NCBI GenBank assembly: GCA_958295815.1
Contig: OY282374.1
Coordinates: 3,996,682 to 4,060,681, forward strand
DNA: 64,000 nucleotides
Source of the DNA: Candidatus Poribacteria bacterium
GTDB taxonomy: Bacteria > Poribacteria > WGA-4E > WGA-3G
Direction: 5' to 3'
A model generated the notes under the pieces. It ran no database searches, was not told the DNA's origin, and saw only the letters and a list, made by a program, of their open reading frames with translations. This document shows positions 17,554-26,232 of this stretch, piece by piece; the first letter of the stretch is position 1, and every line of letters starts with the position of its first letter. A program made the translations under genes and the position numbers.

Positions 17554-18156
17554 ATGATTGCGAATTTGATTACGCTTTTCCGATTAATCCTTGTATTCGT
17601 CGTGATCTCACTCTTCGGGCAGCATGTCTACTTAGACATTTTGCTTGTCGCCCTGATCGGATTGATTCTATTTCTCGATGCAGTTGACGGTTATGTTGCG
17701 CGAAAGCTCAACCAGACTTCAGACTTCGGTGCTCTGTTCGATATAGTCGGTGACCGCATTGTTGAATGCATCTTCTGGGTCTACTTCGCTGTTGTTGGAC
17801 TGGTTCCAATTTGGATTCCAGTCATCGTGATTGCTCGCGGTCTCCTTACAGACAGTTTACGGAGCGCTGCCTTTGCGCAAGGAAAAACTGCGTTTGGTGA
17901 AAACACTATGATGACTTCAGGATGGACACGTGCCCTCACGAGTTCGCGGGTGAGCCGTAGTATCTACGGGATTGCTAAAACTATTGCCTTCGTCTACCTC
18001 GGTGGGCTTATAGCTTTCAAAAATTCCGGTGTTTATCCCGAATTGGTTATCGGTCTGGAATTGACAGGTGTGATTTTATCAGCCATTACTGTTGCGATGT
18101 GTTTAATTCGCGGACTCCCTGTTATAATTGACGGTTGGAAGTACGTAAAAAACTAA
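17554..18156 (+). CDS. CDP-alcohol phosphatidyltransferase family protein
   Basis: 200 residues, strongly hydrophobic with about six transmembrane helices. The catalytic signature DGx2ARx8Gx3Dx3D is intact: Asp45-Gly46, Ala49-Arg50, Gly59, Asp63, Asp67. Enzymes of this family displace CMP from CDP-diacylglycerol (or a related CDP-alcohol) with an alcohol to make phospholipids. PgsA-like activity is plausible but the acceptor cannot be told. AAAGGAG precedes the ATG. The stop codon overlaps the stop of the converging TPR/transglutaminase gene by a few bases. A second family member lies at 25597-26220. Confidence 0.85.
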   Translation: MIANLITLFRLILVFVVISLFGQHVYLDILLVALIGLILFLDAVDGYVARKLNQTSDFGALFDIVGDRIVECIFWVYFAVVGLVPIWIPVIVIARGLLTDSLRSAAFAQGKTAFGENTMMTSGWTRALTSSRVSRSIYGIAKTIAFVYLGGLIAFKNSGVYPELVIGLELTGVILSAITVAMCLIRGLPVIIDGWKYVKN

Positions 18157-20921
18157 CGTCCCTTTACCGTGAGTCTTACTGTGCAGCAGTCTTTATCTTG
18201 CGACATACGACTGTAGCCAGATCTATTTAGCAGCAAGCGACTTCCATCTTCACTCGCGAGCGATACAAAAAGTGATTTCGCTGCCGAATATGCCTCTGCT
18301 GGAAGTGTGCGGTTATTAAGGGTAAATACGAGTTGATAGGTGATGATATTCTCAACTTGTTTGTACTGCCGACGCAATTCCGCTATCTCTACAATACGAT
18401 GGATATTCTCTGGCAAAACAGCCGTCCACCCTTCTGGAATTTGGATACGAATTGTCTTCTCAATTTGCATTGGGTAGCCAAAGTCCAGCGAATAGGTGCG
18501 ATGTTTATCCGCAAAAGTCTCAGCGTATGCCGAGAATTCATCAATTGGTAAGGGCAGTAGCATGTTGCTTCCTGAAAGCTTTGCGTAATTCTCGACATAA
18601 AAACCGAGATTAATTTCCACTGGTGTGTTCAGGTCGCTGAGATCAGACATATCGCACCACTCTACCTGAATCCCCGGAAATTGCTGGCTGAGTTCAGTTG
18701 CTAAGGCGGTTTTCACTGCAGTGGGATGCATCTGTTGGTAAGTCCACCGAGTATTTAGACTGTATTGCCCACTTGTCTGAATGTGAAGCGTACCTTGCAC
18801 CGCACCCTCACTGTTTAACATCAATTCTGTTGTACTCACAAATCGGTTAGACGCTGCAGAAAAAACAGGTGTGTCCACAAAGGTACCGTGTGTATCGGAG
18901 ATGAGGAACCCGGTACGTCCTTGTACGCTATATGGTAAGTCCCCATAACTACAAGTTGCCGCCGTTGCATCCAGCCAAATATAGGCACTCGGACCGGTAG
19001 GGACTGCGGCAATGATATGGTTAAACTGGCTAAGAAAGGGCAGCCTTGTATTGACCCGCTCGTGGGGTGCAGTGCTAATCAGACATGGATAGGCTTTAAT
19101 ACCTACCAAATCCAGCATTGAAATCAGAAGCGTTGTTTTGTCCTTGCAGTCCCCATATTGCATCTGAAAAACTTCGGCAGCATGTGACGGCTGATAAGCA
19201 CTCTGTCCGAGTTCAATACCGACATAACGAATGTTTGAGGCGACGAAATGATAAATAGCGCGTATCTTCGCTTCATCTGTTTCCAGATTTCTGGTTAACT
19301 CCCGGACTTTTTCCTCAATGTCAGCATCCGGCGTATATCTCCCTTTTGCAAGCTCCTTATACCACGTGTAGACATCGTCCCAATCTGCAATCGAAGAATA
19401 GCGTAATCGTGGTGCGATGTCGTTAATATGCGGCATGCCCTCCTCCAATTCCAGTGCCGGCGTTTCACCATATCTCCAAATATAGATAACGGTATCATCT
19501 TCTGTATAAGAGACCTGCGGCTCTAAAGGCGTAAATCGAGAGATGTCGTTAGTCATCTGCCACTGAAGATGCCACGCTCTCGGCATCTGAAGCGCGTAAC
19601 TTGTTTCAAGGGTTACCTCTGTTGATTGGAAATTATATCCCCCCATGATCCATGACTCACCGCCAGCGACCTTATCTTCCAAGGTCACTTGATATTCAAT
19701 ACAGACGCCAGGTGCGAGACCAACCATAGAGATTACCCGCCACATCGCATCAGAATAGAGATTATAGGACAATAATCCCGGTGGTGTTACGTCGTTGAAT
19801 GCTTCGCCGGGCGGGTGAAGCACTGTGCCATCTGCTGCAATCGTTCTCGCTATGTTAACCTCAATATTTTGCGATGTAGGTTGATAAGGGATAGCAATAT
19901 CCCCATATTTCTGGATACCCCTTTCGGTGAGGATCTTAACGACCTGATGCGTTGTATAGCGAGACTGTCCTGTCGGTAAAACATCATGGCTGAAGTGATT
20001 GAATAAAACGAGAGTATCAGCGTTTGGATAATCATCTGCATTTGGGGCGTTTGCGATGATATACTCAACGTCTGGGTTCAGAAGCGTGACAGGCGGTACG
20101 CTGACGTCCTGCATCGGACTGAGATTTAATTGGGAGAGTGCTTGCAGTCGTGTAATGGCAAGCAGATTATCTGGTGCTACCTCCAAAAGCTGCTGGTATT
20201 GTAGCTGCGCCTCAAAGTAACGTTGCTGATTCTCATAAAGTGATGCGAGTTGCTGTCGCGCCCAAACATCGGTTGGGAATAATCGAATCGATTCACGGAA
20301 TTCTGCGATAGCCTCCCCGATTTGACCTTGCTCCAGATAGATAAGTCCTAAGTAGTTATGCAAATTTTCGCATTCAGGACGTTCACATCTCGGATCAAGC
20401 GACAACGCTTTGCGGAGAACCGTTATACCCGCATCGTAACGTTGTAACTGCTTATAGGCTAAACCGAGATGATTTAAGGCATATAGATTATCGGCTGAAA
20501 TGTTCAGAACCTGTTCGTAGTATTCAGCAGCAGCAGCATAATTGCTCAGTTTTTCATAGATATATCCGACGTAATTCAGTGCGGTGATATTGTTCGGTTC
20601 CAGCACCAGAAATGCGAGAAACGCGTCCCGTGCGTTTTCGTACTCCTCAAGTTGAAAATATATCTCTGCGATTTTGTACTGTACATCGCTGGAATCCGGA
20701 CGAATTGAGACAGCGTCTTTATAAGCAGTCAGCGCGGCTCGAAGCTTTTGGTGTTTTAATTCATAATTACCTATCTCAACCTGCTCTCGCCATTGGCGAT
20801 TCCGCTCAATAAGTGGATCAATGATGGGTGGTGTAGACGTTTTTTTCGGAAAGATCGTGCATCCACTAACGAGAAAAATTAGGCTTAACACCAAAAATGT
20901 ATAGTTTTTAAGATGTGTCAT
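18153..20921 (-). CDS. Lipoprotein with TPR, DUF3857 and transglutaminase-like domains
   Basis: 922 residues. Residues 1-21 are a lipoprotein signal with lipobox LVSGC (Cys21), so the protein should be membrane-anchored in the envelope. Residues about 38-265 are tandem TPR units. A DUF3857 region spans about 310-480. A transglutaminase-like core follows with the Cys in YGDCKDKTTLL, His in FNHIIAAV and Asp in WLDATAA, so the catalytic triad appears intact. The C-terminal 250 residues are beta-rich. Such proteins are widespread but poorly characterised. The start overlaps the upstream MazG-like gene by 14 bp, which suggests translational coupling. Confidence 0.85.
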   Translation of the reverse strand: MTHLKNYTFLVLSLIFLVSGCTIFPKKTSTPPIIDPLIERNRQWREQVEIGNYELKHQKLRAALTAYKDAVSIRPDSSDVQYKIAEIYFQLEEYENARDAFLAFLVLEPNNITALNYVGYIYEKLSNYAAAAEYYEQVLNISADNLYALNHLGLAYKQLQRYDAGITVLRKALSLDPRCERPECENLHNYLGLIYLEQGQIGEAIAEFRESIRLFPTDVWARQQLASLYENQQRYFEAQLQYQQLLEVAPDNLLAITRLQALSQLNLSPMQDVSVPPVTLLNPDVEYIIANAPNADDYPNADTLVLFNHFSHDVLPTGQSRYTTHQVVKILTERGIQKYGDIAIPYQPTSQNIEVNIARTIAADGTVLHPPGEAFNDVTPPGLLSYNLYSDAMWRVISMVGLAPGVCIEYQVTLEDKVAGGESWIMGGYNFQSTEVTLETSYALQMPRAWHLQWQMTNDISRFTPLEPQVSYTEDDTVIYIWRYGETPALELEEGMPHINDIAPRLRYSSIADWDDVYTWYKELAKGRYTPDADIEEKVRELTRNLETDEAKIRAIYHFVASNIRYVGIELGQSAYQPSHAAEVFQMQYGDCKDKTTLLISMLDLVGIKAYPCLISTAPHERVNTRLPFLSQFNHIIAAVPTGPSAYIWLDATAATCSYGDLPYSVQGRTGFLISDTHGTFVDTPVFSAASNRFVSTTELMLNSEGAVQGTLHIQTSGQYSLNTRWTYQQMHPTAVKTALATELSQQFPGIQVEWCDMSDLSDLNTPVEINLGFYVENYAKLSGSNMLLPLPIDEFSAYAETFADKHRTYSLDFGYPMQIEKTIRIQIPEGWTAVLPENIHRIVEIAELRRQYKQVENIITYQLVFTLNNRTLPAEAYSAAKSLFVSLASEDGSRLLLNRSGYSRMSQDKDCCTVRLTVKGR

Positions 20922-21294
20922 TGTCAGTACCCTTGGATGGTGAGGTAGACGACACTGTCTCTTTCAGAAGCTTTGGGTTTTTTCTATGACGTTCTTTATC
21001 TCGACGTGTCTTTTTCTCCATAGACTTTTTGAATGCCTCTTCAAGTTCAACACCCGTCTGATTCGCAAGACAGATAAGTACAAAAAGAATATCAGCCATC
21101 TCTTCGCCGAGATCCAAGTCTTTCTCATTCTCCTTGAAACTCTGATCGCCATATTGGCGTGCCATAATCCGGGCTAATTCTCCTACCTCTTCCATGAGGA
21201 TAGTGGTATTGGTTAACTCTGAAAAATAACGGACCCCAAAGGTGTGTACCCAGTTGTCTACGAGTTTTTGGCAATTTTCAAGCGTATAGTCCAT
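20908..21294 (-). CDS. MazG-like nucleotide pyrophosphohydrolase
   Basis: 128 residues. The all-alpha NTP-pyrophosphatase signature is present: ILMEEVGELARIMARQYGD followed by LGEEMADILFVLICLANQTG, giving the EExxE...ExxD metal-binding set. This length fits the single-domain MazG/dUTPase-like family that hydrolyses noncanonical NTPs in the cytosol. GGAG precedes the ATG. The last 14 bp are shared with the start of the 922-residue lipoprotein gene, so the two are transcribed together although no functional link is obvious. The basic tail after residue 95 is variable in the family. Confidence 0.88.
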   Translation of the reverse strand: MDYTLENCQKLVDNWVHTFGVRYFSELTNTTILMEEVGELARIMARQYGDQSFKENEKDLDLGEEMADILFVLICLANQTGVELEEAFKKSMEKKTRRDKERHRKNPKLLKETVSSTSPSKGTDNDTS

Positions 21295-21489
21295 ATTAAT
21301 CTTTAACTCCGTTTTTTGGTGTTTATTAAAGACTTACAAGGTGGCAGACGGTGTGTTTCTTAAAATTGTGGTGTCAAATTTCCGATCTGCTCATATTTTA
21401 GCAAGGATTGGAGGGAAAGTAAACCCTTTTCTAAGATGATGCGTTTAACGGCATAGTTTACGCGAAAATACTTTGATTTTTCCTAAAGT

Positions 21490-21517
21490 TTGATGTATAC
21501 TTTAAATATTGTATAAT
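21490..21517 (+). promoter_or_regulatory. Sigma-70-type promoter of the dioxygenase-TauE gene run
   Basis: TTGATG (21490-21495), a 16-bp spacer, then TATAAT (21512-21517). Transcription from about 21524 would leave a leader of roughly 90 nt before the dioxygenase ATG. The rest of the 321-bp gap (21295-21489) is A+T-rich and shows no gene; the MazG-like gene's own promoter was not identified in it. Confidence 0.6.
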
Positions 21518-21536
21518 CAGTTAGGAGGAAAAACCG

Positions 21537-21575
21537 GTGCCATTTAGTTTAGGGAATCAAATCCACGATCGGTAA
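21537..21575 (+). CDS. Possible 12-codon leader ORF
   Basis: A consensus AGGAGG (21523-21528) lies 8 nt before a GTG that opens a 12-codon frame ending in TAA at 21573-21575. The encoded peptide would be MPFSLGNQIHDR. It ends 40 nt before the dioxygenase start and directly follows the promoter at 21490-21517. The ribosome site could instead be chance or overlap the transcription start, since TATAAT is only 5 bp upstream of it. No attenuator-like codon run is present. Confidence 0.2.
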   Translation: MPFSLGNQIHDR

Positions 21576-21615
21576 TGAAAATAAGGTCTCGCTAAATAGG
21601 CTAAGGAGAAATCAA

Positions 21616-22356
21616 ATGGGAATGACGCGTAAAGAACTGGAATTTTATGAAACAAACGGTTATTTCTTGAAAAAAGGACTCGTCTCGACAGAGGACATCG
21701 CGCGAATTGGTGAAGAGGTCGAAGATATACACAATCGTATGGCGGAACAACCTACAGAAGGTATTGGGATTTCCTGGGAAGTCTACGATTCAGACGATCA
21801 TCCACCGCGTATCAAGCAGTTAATGCACAGTGAACTGGTAAGTTCGACGCTCAATCGTTTACTTCGTTCTGATGAAGTGCTGGATATATTAGAAGCATTT
21901 ATGGGCGATAATATTTCACTGTATCACAGTAAATTGCTTCCGAAAGCGGGCGGCGATGGGACAGCTATCCCTTGGCATCAGGATTACGCGTACTGGAAAA
22001 ATGATAACAACAAACCAGTAATGATTAATTGCCAATTAGCGATAAGTGAGGCGAACCTTGAGAACGGGTGTATTCAGTTCGTGCCTGGAAGCCATAAGTG
22101 GGGCTTACAGGAGCATGAACGGAAGCAACAAACATTTGGAGTGTTCTTACCCGGTCACTATCAAGAACGTGAAGACGCTGTTGCGGTGGAAATGGAACCT
22201 GGGGATGCTGTATTCTTTAACGCCCTCATTATCCACGGCTCAGCCCCGAACAATTCAGTGAACGATCGATTGATGAACACGTTTGCCTACAATGTGACAG
22301 GAAATGGCGAGACCCAGTCTCGGGAAGTCTTACGTGGGAAACCTCTGAGCGCGTAA
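21616..22356 (+). CDS. Phytanoyl-CoA dioxygenase (PhyH) family protein
   Basis: 246 residues. The Fe(II) site of 2-oxoglutarate oxygenases is present: His121 and Asp123 in PWHQDYAYW, and a distal His in ALIIHGSAPNNS. NGCIQFVPGSHKWG is the typical PhyH segment between them. The enzyme should hydroxylate a small molecule using 2-oxoglutarate and O2 in the cytosol, but the substrate is unknown. AAGGAG precedes the ATG. It begins a plus-strand run with a lipoprotein, a MetE-like gene, a small membrane protein and TauE. Two other PhyH genes (35605 and 63272) are divergent in sequence. Confidence 0.88.
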   Translation: MGMTRKELEFYETNGYFLKKGLVSTEDIARIGEEVEDIHNRMAEQPTEGIGISWEVYDSDDHPPRIKQLMHSELVSSTLNRLLRSDEVLDILEAFMGDNISLYHSKLLPKAGGDGTAIPWHQDYAYWKNDNNKPVMINCQLAISEANLENGCIQFVPGSHKWGLQEHERKQQTFGVFLPGHYQEREDAVAVEMEPGDAVFFNALIIHGSAPNNSVNDRLMNTFAYNVTGNGETQSREVLRGKPLSA

Positions 22357-22457
22357 AAAAGCGATCATATTGCCTGACTAAAGACACTTCCCAGCGCCCT
22401 GCCACCAAAATCTACAGGTATTGCGTGGAAATAGGTCGTCTATGGGGAGAAAATATA

Positions 22458-23468
22458 ATGAAATCCAAAGAAATTGTCAGTGCTTGGAAGATCCTCTCGG
22501 TTTTGCTTATCGGTATTGTATTGGGCTGCGGGGAGGGTGACTCGAATGGCACAAACCTCGCGCCGAGCATTTTAGTTTTTGAAGCCGAATCAGATATAAT
22601 CGCGCCGGGGGCAGCGGTGCAAATCCGGTTAAAAGCTTCTGACCTCGAGAACGATGTTTTATCATACACTTGGTCTGCTACAGATGGCGAATTAACAGAA
22701 AACGAGTCTGGCGCTCTCTGGCAGGCACCACAAACCGAACAGAAATATCAAATTGAGGTTACGGTAAGCGACGGCGAAAAAGCGACAACGAGCACACTTG
22801 ATATCCAAGTGTGGCGAACTCGACCGGGAGATTATTATCCCTTGGCAGTCGGAAATGTCTGGAACTACCGAGACACAAGTGGTGCTGAAATTACGTTCGA
22901 AATCGTGGATACTATCCAGATTCAACGAGCCGGTGGAGAAACTATTGAGAGTTTTGTCCTTCAGAAATTTAATAAGGCCGAGGGCTTGGAAAATGTGGTA
23001 AACTACTCCTATCTCGGCACGAGTGTTGATGAAAAAGGCGAAGTCTCAGCTGTCTTACAACACGCACAAAATACAACATCTGGTACAAGGGATACAATCT
23101 TGTTCGTTCCATATTTGCCACTGTATCAATTCCCACTCATTCCAGGTAATAAATGGCAAGCCAAATTTCAGGCACAATTAGTTCCTGAACTTTTTCCGAT
23201 TGGCGAAGGACTAGACGAATTTGAAGTGCTTTCAGAAGAGACAGTGACTGTGCCTGCTGGAACTTTTGAACATGTCTTTCAGGTTGAGGAGTCATTTCGG
23301 TGGAGCTTCGATATAGAAAACCAGAATTTTCCACTGGATATTACTGTCGTGAAAAAGTGGGTCGCACCAGATGTCGGCATTATCAAATTTACACAAGCAC
23401 AAACTCGAGGGGATGTGACAGTCGAAACCGTTTTTGAACTCGAATCCTTTAAATTGGTGCAAAACTAA
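22458..23468 (+). CDS. Lipoprotein with an Ig/PKD-like domain
   Basis: 336 residues from the ATG at 22458, which follows GGGGAGA; an upstream in-frame start at 22425 is less likely. The signal sequence ends in a lipobox (IVLGC, Cys24). Residues about 40-115 form an Ig/PKD-like beta-sandwich (LKASDLENDVLSYTWSATDG, then YQIEVTVSDGE). From RPGDYYPLAVGNVWNYRDTSG onward it is a beta-rich domain seen in many uncharacterised bacterial lipoproteins. The protein should be anchored in the envelope. No enzyme motif was seen. Confidence 0.75.
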   Translation: MKSKEIVSAWKILSVLLIGIVLGCGEGDSNGTNLAPSILVFEAESDIIAPGAAVQIRLKASDLENDVLSYTWSATDGELTENESGALWQAPQTEQKYQIEVTVSDGEKATTSTLDIQVWRTRPGDYYPLAVGNVWNYRDTSGAEITFEIVDTIQIQRAGGETIESFVLQKFNKAEGLENVVNYSYLGTSVDEKGEVSAVLQHAQNTTSGTRDTILFVPYLPLYQFPLIPGNKWQAKFQAQLVPELFPIGEGLDEFEVLSEETVTVPAGTFEHVFQVEESFRWSFDIENQNFPLDITVVKKWVAPDVGIIKFTQAQTRGDVTVETVFELESFKLVQN

Positions 23469-23477
23469 GTTAAATCT

Positions 23478-24497
23478 GTGAAAAATTTATCTAAAAAACC
23501 AGAAATATTGACCACAACTGTAGGCTCTTACCCTGTACCGATGTGGCTTCTATCAACGCCAACGGAACAGACCCTTCTTGATGCCACGCGAGTCGTTGTG
23601 GATATTCAACGGCAACAAGGTATCGAACTCCCCACGGACGGCGAACTCTACCGTTTTGATGCCAACCACCCTGACACTAATGGAATGATCGACTATTTTA
23701 TCCGCCCACTTTCCGGTATCCGACCAGAGGTAGGGCGACAAGAATGGTACGAATTCAGGCAGATGCAATCGATGTCGTTTCGGGCGAAACCTGCTGGTGT
23801 CGTTGAGAACGCTTTAGGTGAAGGCACGTTAAACCTTGTATCTGATTGCGAACGCGCCATAAGCGTTGCCGGTAAAGATATTAAATTTACGGTGACAAGT
23901 CCCTACATGCTCGCGCGGACGCTATTGGATAAACATTACGGTGATTTTGATGCGTTGCTCACGGCTCTGGCAGAAGCCTTAGCCGCACAGGTGCGAGAAC
24001 TCGATTGTGCCTGTCTTCAAATCGACGAAGCGAATATACCGGGCAACCCGCAAGACGGACCTCGCGCTGCTGAAGCGATTAACATCGTCCTTGATGCGTT
24101 TAACGGAGAAAAGGCTGTTCACTTTTGCTTTGGTAACTATGGAGGGCAGGTTATCCAGAAGGGGAACTGGGGTGCTTTAATCGACTTCTTAAATATGCTC
24201 CGGTGCGACCACCTCGTTTTAGAATTGAAACATCGACCTGACGCAGATTTGGAAGCACTCAAGGAAGTCTCGCCAGATATTACCCTCGGTATCGGTGTGA
24301 TTGATGTAAAAGTCAATCCGATTGAAACACCTGATGACGTAGCATCCAGCATAGAAAAAGCAGAAAAGATATTGGGTGGGGGACGAATTGGCTGGGTGCA
24401 CCCAGATTGTGGCTTTTGGATGTTGCAACGGTCGGTGGTGGACCGAAAAATAGAGGCTTTAGTGAAGGGTCGGGATCAGTATCTCGGCATCGCATAA
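23478..24497 (+). CDS. Cobalamin-independent methionine synthase (MetE) C-terminal-like protein
   Basis: 339 residues starting at GTG 23478, 9 bp after the lipoprotein stop. It matches only the C-terminal catalytic half of MetE. The start TTTVGSYPVP is typical, and the zinc ligands are visible: His and Cys in VHFCFGN, Glu in LVLELKHRP, and Cys in HPDCGFWML. Full MetE is about 750 residues, so this is the short archaeal-type or methyltransferase-like form. It probably transfers a methyl group to a thiol, with the donor unknown. It may have moved away from methionine synthesis, because it sits with a dioxygenase and a TauE transporter. Confidence 0.82.
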   Translation: MKNLSKKPEILTTTVGSYPVPMWLLSTPTEQTLLDATRVVVDIQRQQGIELPTDGELYRFDANHPDTNGMIDYFIRPLSGIRPEVGRQEWYEFRQMQSMSFRAKPAGVVENALGEGTLNLVSDCERAISVAGKDIKFTVTSPYMLARTLLDKHYGDFDALLTALAEALAAQVRELDCACLQIDEANIPGNPQDGPRAAEAINIVLDAFNGEKAVHFCFGNYGGQVIQKGNWGALIDFLNMLRCDHLVLELKHRPDADLEALKEVSPDITLGIGVIDVKVNPIETPDDVASSIEKAEKILGGGRIGWVHPDCGFWMLQRSVVDRKIEALVKGRDQYLGIA

Positions 24498-24515
24498 ACT
24501 GCCAAAGGAACTCCT

Positions 24516-24794
24516 ATGTTTGAAATCCAACTTCCTGGTTTCAAAAAATTTCAGGCGATCTCCGCCGTGACCGCTGGTGTCGCTTTTATAATTGGAGTCC
24601 TAATCCCCGCACGTGCTATCTTTATCAATAACTGGCAATGTCCATTTGGAAATGGACTGATTCAGATTTGTGCTTTCTTAGGTATCATAGGACTGGGAAG
24701 CGGAATCCTTGCAGGAAACCTTGTTGCCCTCATCTTGATCGGAATTGCGAAATATCGCCAGACGCCATCCGATTCTAGAAAAAAAAGGAGATAA
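24516..24794 (+). CDS. Small two-helix membrane protein
   Basis: 92 residues with AAAGGAA ahead of the ATG. Two hydrophobic stretches (about 15-37 and 49-75) are likely transmembrane helices, and the C-terminal tail is strongly basic (KYRQTPSDSRKKRR), consistent with a cytoplasmic end. The gene is closely packed between the MetE-like gene (18 bp) and TauE gene (11 bp), so it is probably a real member of the operon. I recognise no family. Confidence 0.55.
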   Translation: MFEIQLPGFKKFQAISAVTAGVAFIIGVLIPARAIFINNWQCPFGNGLIQICAFLGIIGLGSGILAGNLVALILIGIAKYRQTPSDSRKKRR

Positions 24795-24805
24795 CATAAC
24801 CTACA

Positions 24806-25600
24806 GTGGAACTCAACCTTCTGCCCACCATTTTGCTTTTTGTTACAGGTATTTTTGCAGGTTTTTTAAATACAGTCGCTGCCGGAGGATCGCTGTTGGC
24901 ACTCCCAATGCTTATTTTTCTTACCTCCGACCCAATATTAGCAAATGGAACCAACAGGGTCGCTATTTTTTTCCAGAACCTAAGTGCCATTATGGGCTTT
25001 CGCCGTAAGGGGGTCTCTGATTTCCGGTATGGTATCTTACTTGCTGTACCTGCAGTTATTGGTGCGGGGATAGGTGCCAAAGTCGCGATTGGTACGGATG
25101 CAGCACTATTTCAATTCATTCTCGCAGCCGTGATGCTCATTATGTTGGCTTTAACACTGCTGAATCCAACAGCACGGTTAAAAGATAGAATTGAAAGCAG
25201 CAGTAGAGCTTCTAAAATCATCGCAATGGTTGTGTTCTTCTTTATCGGAATCTACGGTGGATTCATTCAAGCGGGTGTGGGTTTGCTTGTTATAACGGCT
25301 TTGCGCCTTTTGACAGGTATAGACCTCGTTCGGACGAACGCGATTAAAGTTTTAGTTATTTTCTTTTATACAGTGCTTGCACTCGGTATTTTTATCATGG
25401 AAAAGCAGGTCAATTGGACCTTAGGTGTGACGTTGGCAATAGGAAATGCTACTGGTGCCTGGATAGGCAGCCACTGGGCAGTAGAAAAGGGGGATAAGTG
25501 GATTAAAGTAGTGCTTGTTGTATCAGTCCTTGCATTTTCGGTGAACCTGGTACTAAAGCCCTTTAACTTAGATATTATATCGTTGCTCGGACTTGGTTAG
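24806..25600 (+). CDS. TauE/SafE-family sulfite or organosulfur exporter
   Basis: 264 residues with about eight transmembrane helices. GFLNTVAAGGSLLALPMLIF near the start and the duplicated GFIQAGVGLLVITAL in the second half are the TauE/SafE (DUF81) signatures. The family moves sulfite, sulfoacetate and related anions across the inner membrane. The start is GTG, with AGGAG about 15 nt upstream, which is a long spacing. It is last in the run after the MetE-like gene. It converges with the CDP-alcohol transferase gene and the two stops overlap by 4 bp. Confidence 0.85.
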   Translation: MELNLLPTILLFVTGIFAGFLNTVAAGGSLLALPMLIFLTSDPILANGTNRVAIFFQNLSAIMGFRRKGVSDFRYGILLAVPAVIGAGIGAKVAIGTDAALFQFILAAVMLIMLALTLLNPTARLKDRIESSSRASKIIAMVVFFFIGIYGGFIQAGVGLLVITALRLLTGIDLVRTNAIKVLVIFFYTVLALGIFIMEKQVNWTLGVTLAIGNATGAWIGSHWAVEKGDKWIKVVLVVSVLAFSVNLVLKPFNLDIISLLGLG

Positions 25601-26220
25601 CGATTCAATTCTTGATACGAGAAAATGAGTCGATGAAGCGCAGTGATATGGGTTGTAAGCGTAAGTAACCCAAGCACACAAAGTAGAATCAGTGCGTTGG
25701 TTTGGATGATGGGAAATTTTTGCCAGAGTAGCCCTTGGAGGAGTGTCCCAGCACCGAGCAAGACGATGCGTTCCGGACGCTGCATAAGTCCAACCTTACA
25801 GGTAACCTGAAGTCCTTCAGCCCTTGCCCGCACATAACTTACCAAGATTGAACCGAACCATGCGCCAAATGCGAGAATTACCCCTATCAGACTTTCCAAG
25901 CTATAGAAATAGATAAGGACTCCAAGAAAGAGAAAACCTTCCGAATAGCGATCAATTACAGAATCCAAAAGTGCCCCTGATGCCCGAAGATTTGTCTGAG
26001 CACGGGCAACTGCCCCATCTATCATATCAAAACTCCCACCAAACAAAATCAAAATCCCACCTACAACGAGACGTCCTGTTGCCACATAAAAGGTCGCGAT
26101 GAGGTTTACGGCAAACCCTAAGAACGTTACCATATTCGCTGTAATACCGAGTGCGACCATTTTACTTGCAACAACAGACAAAATAATCTCAAGACGGGGT
26201 TTTAATTTTGCTTCAAACAT
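25597..26220 (-). CDS. CDP-alcohol phosphatidyltransferase family protein (second copy)
   Basis: 207 residues with about six transmembrane helices. The catalytic motif DGx2ARx8Gx3Dx3D is intact (Asp68-Gly69, Ala72-Arg73, Gly82, Asp86, Asp90). The sequence around it (GGSFDMIDGAVARAQ) resembles archaetidylinositol-phosphate or phosphatidylinositol-phosphate synthase-type members more than PgsA. That is an impression only. It differs clearly from the copy at 17554-18156. GAGGA precedes the ATG. It is 12 bp downstream of the AccA-like gene and probably co-transcribed with it. Confidence 0.82.
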   Translation of the reverse strand: MFEAKLKPRLEIILSVVASKMVALGITANMVTFLGFAVNLIATFYVATGRLVVGGILILFGGSFDMIDGAVARAQTNLRASGALLDSVIDRYSEGFLFLGVLIYFYSLESLIGVILAFGAWFGSILVSYVRARAEGLQVTCKVGLMQRPERIVLLGAGTLLQGLLWQKFPIIQTNALILLCVLGLLTLTTHITALHRLIFSYQELNR

Positions 26221-26232
26221 TGCAAGATATCC

